From Clostridia bacterium (GTDB taxonomy: Bacteria > Bacillota > Clostridia > Lachnospirales > Lachnospiraceae): a DNA stretch of 64,000 nucleotides. The notes under the pieces are model-generated. The model was not told where the DNA came from, made no database searches, and worked only from the letters and a program-made list of their open reading frames with translations. Of the stretch, positions 8,998 to 15,172 are shown piece by piece (positions within the stretch are counted from its first letter, which is position 1; every line of letters begins with the position of its first letter). The stretch spans positions 62,001-126,000 of the forward strand of contig CAJTFE010000002.1 in the NCBI GenBank assembly GCA_910575725.1. The letters are read 5' to 3'. A program made the translations under genes and the position numbers.

Positions 8998-9897
8998 TTA
9001 CCGGGCCTTCTCAAGGAGCCGCGCCAGCACCTGGTCCAATTCTTCCCTGGGTATGCCGCATCCATGCCCTCCCAGGGAAATGGACGGCTTCGTCTTTCCG
9101 TGGTAGTCGCTGCCGCAGGTGTAGAACAAGCCGCAGGCCTTTGCCTGCTCCATGCGTTCCTTACACTGCTCTGGGGTGTGGTAGCTGCTGAAAGCTTCCA
9201 TCCCGTCGATTCCCAGGGATACGATTCCCTCAAGAAGCTGTTCCTTTCCCTTTAGATTGACACAAGGGTGGGCCAGAACTGCAAGGCCGTTGTTTTGGTG
9301 GATGATATCGACGATATCTTTCATATCCGGGAATTCAATGTGTGCATAGCAGGGTTTTCCCTGGGCGTAAAAATCCCAGTAAAAATTCACCAGGGCATTG
9401 ACGGAGCGGCTGCCTCCCTCCCGGTAAGGAAGAAGCATGGGGTGATCCTGGTATTCCGGCTTTGCAAGAAGGATCTCAGCAAACATTTCCCCTGTCCAGG
9501 AATCCGGCCAGAGGCTTTTCCCGGACAGTCTGTTAAGCTCCTCTTCCTCCACCCAAAAGCCCAGCTCCCTGGTCTTGGCAAGCATAATTTCGGAGGCTTC
9601 CCGGACTTGGGAGCGGATATTTTTCTCTACTTTGGCAAAATCCGGAGAGGCGTCGTCGATGCCGTATCCCAGCATATGAAAATCTGCGCCCTCGTATGTA
9701 CAGTCAATCTCAATGCCGGTAATGTAACGGACTCCCCGTTTTCTTGCGGTCTCTTCGGCCTCTCTGTTCGCTTTGGCGCTGTTGTGATCCGTCACCGCCA
9801 TCACCTCCACGCCGCAGGCTGCGCATTGCTCTGCCAGCTCCTGCGGCGTGAATTGTCCGTCATCGCTGTAGATGCTGTGCATATGTAAATCAATCAT
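8998..9897 (-). CDS. PHP domain metal-dependent phosphoesterase
   Basis: 299 residues beginning MIDLHMHSIYSDDG, with the HxH metal motif and the following Asp; further PHP motifs are AVTDHNS, GIEIDC, VLAHPCVN and the terminal CGSDYHG. Stand-alone PHP proteins of this length hydrolyse phosphate esters, such as nucleoside bisphosphates or short oligonucleotides; the substrate cannot be read from sequence. The start is set by AGGAGG eight bases upstream. That Shine-Dalgarno belongs to the end of a dispersed palindromic repeat (9911-10016), so the repeat forms this gene's 5' leader. Monocistronic. Confidence 0.88.
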   Translation of the reverse strand: MIDLHMHSIYSDDGQFTPQELAEQCAACGVEVMAVTDHNSAKANREAEETARKRGVRYITGIEIDCTYEGADFHMLGYGIDDASPDFAKVEKNIRSQVREASEIMLAKTRELGFWVEEEELNRLSGKSLWPDSWTGEMFAEILLAKPEYQDHPMLLPYREGGSRSVNALVNFYWDFYAQGKPCYAHIEFPDMKDIVDIIHQNNGLAVLAHPCVNLKGKEQLLEGIVSLGIDGMEAFSSYHTPEQCKERMEQAKACGLFYTCGSDYHGKTKPSISLGGHGCGIPREELDQVLARLLEKAR

Positions 9898-9910
9898 TAA
9901 TAAGTCCTCC

Positions 9911-10016
9911 TATTCCAGTTCCGTAATATCCCTCAAAATGCACGGGTATGAAATCAATTTCCAACCGCAAAACATGCGTCTGTAAATCGATTTGTGCACT
10001 TTGAAGGATATTACTG
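9911..10016. repeat. palindromic repeat family A, copy 1
   Basis: 106 bp whose ends are inverted: GTAATATCC near the left end matches GGATATTAC at the right, and the pairing continues inward through TCAAAATGCAC with GTGCACTTTGA, giving about 21 bp of imperfect stem; an inner AAATCAATTT/AAATCGATTT pair follows. A second copy is at 21501-21607. On the minus strand the unit ends GGAACTGGAATAGGAGG, which is the ribosome binding site of the PHP gene. Confidence 0.85.
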
Positions 10017-10018
10017 TT

Positions 10019-10233
10019 TATAGTCGCTGCACGACAGCACGAAAGGGTAAAGCCGCTTTGACACACTAGTACAACGAAAATTAAGTTTTGGATAGTTTGA
10101 CGCAGAATATTTTTCTGAGAGTGCTGCTTCACAAACGCAGTCGCAGCGGCGGCTGCGGCGAGGCTTGGGGAGTAGTGCTATCAGGAAAATAGGCAAGTCA
10201 AACTGCCAATAACTTAATATTCGTTGTACTAGT
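10019..10233. repeat. palindromic repeat family B, copy 1
   Basis: The first 50 bp (AGTCGCTGC..., with AAAGGGTAAAGC) closely match 40320-40370. The remainder is one long imperfect hairpin: ACTAGTACAACGAA from 10065 pairs with TTCGTTGTACTAGT ending at 10233 (one mismatch in the outer 21), and the stem continues through GTTTGAC/GTCAAAC to a GC-rich centre near 10140-10170. No ORF is supported here. It directly follows repeat family A and precedes the truncated AraC gene. Confidence 0.75.
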
Positions 10234-10366
10234 AATGAATTTAAGTACGCAAGTTCGCTCTGCTCCGGCCCAGTAACCATTTCCTGACCACTAACAGAAT
10301 ACCACCGTTTATTGCTTGATACAATATAATTTCCGACGTATAATATAATAAAATCGACCAAAGGGA

Positions 10367-10555
10367 GGTATACCCATACAGTATCCTTTGAAATACCGGG
10401 TGATGCAGGGAGCGGATCTGCTTTTACGGGAAGGCGGTACAAGCATTTCCCAGATTGCCCTTCTGTGCGGCTTTGACAGCCCCAGCCACTTTTCCAAGAT
10501 GTTCCGGCGGTTTTATGACTGTTCGCCGAAGGAATACCGGAATGCCTGTCTGTAA
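10367..10555 (+). pseudogene. AraC-family regulator, C-terminal remnant
   Basis: The frame from 10367 to the TAA at 10553-10555 encodes about 62 residues matching the second half of an AraC DNA-binding domain: YRVMQGADLLL, SISQIALLCGFDSPSHFSK and MFRRFYDCSPKEYR. The first helix-turn-helix and any ligand domain are missing. No start codon or suitable upstream frame exists; the preceding 350 bp are palindromic repeats. It is a decayed gene fragment. Clear family identity, no function expected. Confidence 0.85.
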
Positions 10556-10589
10556 CCTGCTGTTTTACTGATTACGGATTACGGAGTGT

Positions 10590-11616
10590 GTGAGAGTGAA
10601 AAAATATGCTTATCTTCTGCTGTGCTTTTTGCTGTTACTGGGTGCCTGCGGAAAAAAAGAAAGAGAACTGCCAGAGGAAACACCAAGATATGACACCGAG
10701 GAACCGGTTCTGGACGGGGATATGTCTGACGGGGAACAAGCCCCGGCAAAGCCTATGAGCCTGTCTGACATGCTGGAGGACATTACGGACGCCTTTGACG
10801 ACAGCGATCCTGCTGTCTGGTACCGCCACTATCATAACCGTTCCATTGTTTATGAAGACGGCTTCACTTACCGCATTTTTTCAGACGGCATCTACCGCCG
10901 GGCGGTGGGAAGCAGTCAGTGGGACGCTCTGGCAGTTAAATCTGGACACCCTGGAATCCAGGGAAATCGGAAATATGGTTGAGGATCTCCCTTATATCTT
11001 CAGCATCTATAACGGGAACCTCTACATCGGCTCTTCTTTGTTCGGCGCGCTTCGCTACGACGTTTATCCTCTGGACAGCCAGGGAATGCCTGGTGAAAAA
11101 ATGGATGAGGCTTCCCCGGATTTTATCTGTGCAGAGCAAAACGCATTTTCTCTGGAAGAGGAGGTTCTCCCCATTCCCGACTGTGCTGCTATGCTGAACG
11201 GATACTTTATTACAAAAAAGATTCACACGGAGGCTGCCGCTCATTTTTATCTGACGAATTCCGCCACCAAAGAACAGCAGCTTTTATTTGACGCTTATGA
11301 CATCCTGGCGGTTACTCCTACCGGCATTTACTATTACGGAGATGGAACTCAGATAGATACGTTTCATTACTATTCTTTCCTCCAGAAGGAAGCCCTCTCC
11401 TTTTTGAATGAAGAGATTTCCTACGACAGCTTCTATCTCCTTACCTACGATCGGGCATGGCTCTATTTTTACGACCACAGCCATATTATGCGTATGTCAC
11501 GGAGTACGGGGGAAACCGAGATCTTTCTGCACACGGTTCCCGAGAATCTTAACAGCAGTTACTGTGCCGTTGATCCGGAATACTTTTACCTGGATGATGA
11601 AATGATCCCTCTGTAA
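10590..11616 (+). pseudogene. frameshifted lipoprotein (DUF5050-like beta-propeller type)
   Basis: The first frame (10590 to 10982) starts at GTG, has a lipoprotein signal with lipobox LLGAC at about residue 20, an acidic linker and a segment FTYRIFSDGIYRRAVGSSQW. From about 10925 the coherent protein continues in another frame (TLWQLNLDTLESREIGNMV onward, ending at 11616), with repeats such as IYNGNLYIGSSLFG that resemble the sheet units of extracytoplasmic DUF5050-like proteins. The two frames overlap between 10795 and 10982, so one or more indels split the gene. A sequencing error is possible, but the setting next to another remnant favours real decay. Two truncated products could still be made. 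Confidence 0.7.
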
Positions 11617-11663
11617 ACCAGAAGGCGTATCTGTATTAAGTGACCGCCCAGCATCAAAATCCC

Positions 11664-12932
11664 CTACACTAAGTCTTTTAAAATATCAAAACAGTCAAAG
11701 GTGGCAAAGTAATCCTTCGGTGTCTCCGCCCTGCGGATCAGCTGAACGCTTCCATCCTCCCGAAGGAGCAGCTCCGCGGATTTCAGCTTCCCGTTGTAAT
11801 TGTATCCCATGGCGAATCCATGTGCACCCGTGTCGTGAATCACCAGAAGATCCCCCTTGTCAATCTTCGGCAGTTCCCGGTCAACGGCAAATTTATCATT
11901 GTTTTCACAGAGAGAGCCTGTCACGTCATACACATGATCCAGAGGCTCTTTTTCCTTTCCCATCACGGTTATATGATGATAAGCCCCGTACATAGCCGGG
12001 CGCATCAGATTCACCGCACAGGCGTCACAGCCGATATACTCCTTGTGGGTATGCTTCTCGTGAATCGCCTTCGTTACCAGGCAGCCGTAGGGCCCCATCA
12101 TAAAGCGGCCAAGCTCCGTGTAAATAGCCACGTCTCCCATGCCTGCCGGAACCAGTACTTCCTCATATACCTTCCGCACGCCCTCGCCGATGGCCCGGAT
12201 ATCATTTGCCTCCTGCTCGGGACGGTAGGGAATCCCCACGCCTCCGGACAGATTGATAAAGCGGATGTCTGCCCCGGTCTCCTTTTTAAGCTCCGCCGCC
12301 ACCTCAAAGAGCACCTTGGCCAGCATGGGATAATACTCATTGGTCACTGTATTGCTTGCCAGAAATGCGTGGAGGCCGAAACGCTTTGCCCCTTTTTTCT
12401 GAAGCACCCGGTAAGCGTCAAAAAGCTGCTCCTTGGTCATGCCGTATTTGGAATCTCCGGGATTGTCCATAATGTCGTTGCTGATCTGGAACACGCCACC
12501 GGGATTGTAACGGCAGCTGATGGTTTCCGGAATGTACCCAAGGGTCTGCTCCAGAAAGTCAATGTGGGTGTAATCGTCCAGATTGATGAGTGCTCCAAGC
12601 TTTGCCGCATAGGCAAATTCTTCCGCCGGCGTGTCATTGGAAGAAAACATAATATCCTCTCCCCTCACGCCGATGGCATCGGAAAGCATCAGCTCCGTCA
12701 TGGAGGAACAGTCGCAGCCGCAGCCATAGTCCTTTAGGATCTCAATCAGATAGGGATTGGGGGTTGCCTTTACTGCAAAATATTCCTTATAGCCCGGATT
12801 CCAGGCAAATGCATCCTTTAAGGCTTTCGCGTTTTCCCGGATGCCCTTCTCGTCATAAAGGTAAAAGGGAGTCGGGTAGGTCTTTGTTATCTCCTGTAAC
12901 TGTTCCAATGTCACAAAGGGTTCTTTTTTCAT
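11664..12932 (-). CDS. lysA: diaminopimelate decarboxylase-type PLP enzyme
   Basis: 422 residues; forms L-lysine from meso-diaminopimelate in the last step of lysine synthesis. Fold-III PLP features are visible: YFAVKATPNPYLIEIL with the Schiff-base Lys, GCDCSSMTELMLS, the phosphate-binding LSGGVGIPY, and the active-site Cys and Tyr region with TGSLCENNDKFAVDR and GAYHH. The ATG at 12932 is chosen because AGAAGGAG lies before it; an in-frame TTG seven codons earlier overlaps that site. It is transcribed divergently from a LysR-type gene. A related amino acid decarboxylase cannot be fully excluded. Confidence 0.85.
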   Translation of the reverse strand: MKKEPFVTLEQLQEITKTYPTPFYLYDEKGIRENAKALKDAFAWNPGYKEYFAVKATPNPYLIEILKDYGCGCDCSSMTELMLSDAIGVRGEDIMFSSNDTPAEEFAYAAKLGALINLDDYTHIDFLEQTLGYIPETISCRYNPGGVFQISNDIMDNPGDSKYGMTKEQLFDAYRVLQKKGAKRFGLHAFLASNTVTNEYYPMLAKVLFEVAAELKKETGADIRFINLSGGVGIPYRPEQEANDIRAIGEGVRKVYEEVLVPAGMGDVAIYTELGRFMMGPYGCLVTKAIHEKHTHKEYIGCDACAVNLMRPAMYGAYHHITVMGKEKEPLDHVYDVTGSLCENNDKFAVDRELPKIDKGDLLVIHDTGAHGFAMGYNYNGKLKSAELLLREDGSVQLIRRAETPKDYFATFDCFDILKDLV

Positions 12933-13181
12933 CGGTATGCTCCTTCTGTTCAAAATTTCTTATAGCAAGCCCTTGCTCTGCTTATTTTGTTACCGTTCAC
13001 TCCGTGCCCGGTAACTTTATTTTTTTCTTATTTTTATCCTTGACTATTATAACCATAAAGCCTATGATTTGTATATCAAATAATTTTGATTATAATAATT
13101 CGATTTTCAAATGATTATTTCAAAATTCCGCAGCCCGCTCCGCTGCCAGCTGCTCACGGAAATACCAAGAAGGAGGCGCCC
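12933..13181. promoter_or_regulatory. divergent control region between lysA and the LysR gene
   Basis: 249 bp separate the divergent starts. The centre (about 13020-13130) is strongly AT-rich and contains two related blocks beginning CAAAT, near 13077 and 13108, with TGATTAT in each, which could be LysR-type operator half sites. A 27-bp palindrome (12989-13015) lies on the lysA side. No consensus promoter was assigned with confidence. Confidence 0.35.
12989..13015. repeat. 27-bp GTTAC palindrome, copy 1
   Basis: Begins GTTACCG and ends CGGTAAC, with TTCACTCCGTGCC between. The two other 27-bp copies (14029-14055 and 36909-36935) have GTTACTG...CAGTAAC, so both arms changed together. Confidence 0.75.
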
Positions 13182-14027
13182 ATGGACACGCAGAATCTAC
13201 GAACCTTTCTCACTCTTGCCAATGTAAAGAATTTCACCCAGACTGCCAATCTTCTCTACGTTGCCCAGTCCACAGTCACCAACCGGATTGCAGAGCTGGA
13301 AAAAGAAGTAGGAAGGAAGCTTTTTGTCCGGAATAAAAAAAAGCTCTCCCTGACACGGGAAGGCATTCTATTCCAGGATTATGCAAGACGCATTGTAGAT
13401 CTGGAGGAAATGTCTATTCGTGAAATGAATTCCCAGGCATTTTCCCGCGCCTCCCTGCGCATCGGAACCACCAACACCATCTACGAGTGCCACCTTGCCC
13501 CGATACTGACCCGGATGCTGAAGGAAAATACAGACTATGCCATGAATGTAATCATCAGCCACTCCGTCAATCTTCTGCAGATGCTCCAGGACGGCCTTCT
13601 GGATCTGACCTTCACCTACGAGCCCCTGTCCCGGTCCGGCTTCTGCTGCCGCAGGTTCCGCACCGATGAGCTTTTGCTTGTCACTTCCGCTGAGCATGCT
13701 CACTACCGGAAGGGGATCCGCAAAGAGGAGCTTCCCAGTCTTAATTATCTCTTCTGCAACTTTGCACTCCAGGAGGTAGGCCAGTTTATCCGGGAGCTGT
13801 TTCCGCCCTTTTACCAGTTTCCCTTTGAGATTGACAACAGCACCAAGCTCATCTCCTATCTTCTGGATGGGATTGGCTGCAGCTTCCTGCCCTCCAGCCT
13901 GGTAAAGCCTTATCTGGAAGCAGGCTCCCTGACAGTCATACCCCTTTTGGACTTTGAGGCGCCCCGGATCAATGGGTATCAGTGCTGGCCGGAGGGAAAA
14001 GACGCAGCCTTTTATTTATATCCCTAA
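13182..14027 (+). CDS. LysR-family transcriptional regulator
   Basis: 281 residues. The N-terminal winged helix-turn-helix is clear: MDTQNLRTFLTLANVKNF, then QSTVTNRIAELEKEVGRKLF. The rest is a periplasmic-binding-protein-like effector domain. The ATG at 13182 follows AAGGAGGCGCCC; upstream in-frame codons have no such site. Divergence from lysA is the arrangement seen for lysR-lysA in enterobacteria, where LysR activates lysA, so a similar role is an inference from position only. The effector is unknown. A 27-bp palindrome follows the stop codon. Confidence 0.92.
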   Translation: MDTQNLRTFLTLANVKNFTQTANLLYVAQSTVTNRIAELEKEVGRKLFVRNKKKLSLTREGILFQDYARRIVDLEEMSIREMNSQAFSRASLRIGTTNTIYECHLAPILTRMLKENTDYAMNVIISHSVNLLQMLQDGLLDLTFTYEPLSRSGFCCRRFRTDELLLVTSAEHAHYRKGIRKEELPSLNYLFCNFALQEVGQFIRELFPPFYQFPFEIDNSTKLISYLLDGIGCSFLPSSLVKPYLEAGSLTVIPLLDFEAPRINGYQCWPEGKDAAFYLYP

Positions 14028-14028
14028 A

Positions 14029-14055
14029 GTTACTGTTCACGGAGCAAGCAGTAAC
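14029..14055. repeat. 27-bp GTTAC palindrome, copy 2
   Basis: GTTACTG to CAGTAAC immediately after the LysR stop codon, with an inner sequence partly different from the other copies (GGAGCAAG in place of CTCCGTGCC). It could serve as a stem-loop after the gene, but no T-run follows. Confidence 0.7.
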
Positions 14056-14114
14056 TCTGTAAAAATTGTGCCATATTACTAAGTCTGATTTCGCTTCCGT
14101 TCTCATCCGGATTG

Positions 14115-14123
14115 TGCTATAAT
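14115..14123 (+). promoter_or_regulatory. extended -10 promoter element of the VanW gene
   Basis: TGCTATAAT (TG at 14115, consensus -10 at 14118-14123) lies about 64 bp before the VanW start at 14187. The -35 region 17 bp upstream (TTCCGT) is poor, which is usual for extended -10 promoters. Confidence 0.5.
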
Positions 14124-14186
14124 TCAATTCAGAGAGAGATGCCTTGATACGATGAGCTCAATCTTAAATCTAATTGGAGGAAAAAA

Positions 14187-15053
14187 ATGAAACGGAAAAC
14201 AAGCATTTTTATTTCAATGATTCTGTGTTTCTGCCTGCTGTGGGGAAGCGGAACACCTGTCAAAGCAGCGCCGGCTGCGCTTACCAGTCTGACCTTTGAT
14301 GCGGATTATTACTACAATACGTATCCGGATCTGCAGGCCGCCCTGGGGTATGACTACAACAGCCTGTACCAGCATTACCTTACTTCCGGACTTGCGGAAG
14401 GCCGTTCCGGCAGCGCAGAATTCAACTGTCTGGTATATCGGAACAATTATCCGGATCTGCAGGCTGCCTTTGGGAATGATTACCGGGCCTACTGCGTCCA
14501 CTATGAAACCTACGGAAAGGCTGAGGGCAGAAGCGCCTCAGGCGACGGCATGGCCCTTGCCCCCGCAGGCGCAAAAGACAATACGGCTGCTTCTGCGGAA
14601 GCGCCGGAAAACACACTTCTTGGCAGCTACGCCACCGCTTACAATCCGAACATCTCACGGGCAGTAAACATCGCACTTGCGGCATCCAGAATCAACGGCG
14701 TTGTCATTCAGCCTGGAGACAGCTTTTCCTTCAATCATACAATCCTGCCGAGAACTGCCGCTAACGGCTATGTGGAAGCCAACGTAATCGTGAACAAAAA
14801 GTACGTTCCTGGAACAGGAGGCGGCATCTGCCAGGTTTCCTCTACGCTGTACGCCGCTATGCTGACTGCAGGCCTTCCGGCTACCGAACGTCATCCCCAT
14901 TCTCTCAACGTAGGTTATATTCCCGAGGGAATGGATGCAACCATCTCCGGCAATGCGCTGGATCTCCGGTTTACGAATATTTTTGACGATCCCATTCAGA
15001 TCCAGGCATCCGCAGATCAAGGTACTTTAACTATATCGATCTATAAGCTATAG
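14187..15053 (+). CDS. secreted VanW-family protein with two N-terminal repeats
   Basis: 288 residues. A signal peptide (KRKTSIFISMILCFCLLWGSG, cleavage near VKAAPA) is followed by two roughly 39-residue repeats, each with a YPDLQAA(L/F)G motif, a Tyr-rich core and an end GLAEGRS or GKAEGRS. After an Ala-rich linker comes the VanW domain with AVNIALAASRINGVVIQPGDSFSFN and GTGGGICQVSSTLY. VanW domains occur in cell-envelope proteins of Gram-positives, and their activity is unresolved; the name derives from a vancomycin resistance cluster and does not imply resistance. Probably monocistronic, with a good Shine-Dalgarno (TTGGAGG). Confidence 0.85.
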   Translation: MKRKTSIFISMILCFCLLWGSGTPVKAAPAALTSLTFDADYYYNTYPDLQAALGYDYNSLYQHYLTSGLAEGRSGSAEFNCLVYRNNYPDLQAAFGNDYRAYCVHYETYGKAEGRSASGDGMALAPAGAKDNTAASAEAPENTLLGSYATAYNPNISRAVNIALAASRINGVVIQPGDSFSFNHTILPRTAANGYVEANVIVNKKYVPGTGGGICQVSSTLYAAMLTAGLPATERHPHSLNVGYIPEGMDATISGNALDLRFTNIFDDPIQIQASADQGTLTISIYKL

Positions 15054-15124
15054 TCAAGCGTGGAAATTGTGAGACAAATGCATCAAGGCAGCTATAAAAT
15101 AAAGCTGTCAGGAAACCGACAGCT

Positions 15125-15166
15125 TCAAAAACGAGGAGATATGATTTTAATAAATCATATCTCCTC
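15125..15166 (-). terminator. terminator of the hybrid histidine kinase gene
   Basis: GAGGAGATATGATTT (15133-15147) pairs perfectly with AAATCATATCTCCTC (15152-15166); on the minus strand GTTTTTG follows. A second stem, AAGCTGTC/GACAGCTT at 15102-15125, lies next to it and may serve the plus-strand VanW transcript. Confidence 0.75.
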
Positions 15167-15172
15167 TGCTCT

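Noticed and set aside
10011-10442. 143-codon minus-strand frame
   Set aside because: It runs through the palindromic repeats and antisense to the AraC remnant; no protein-like pattern.
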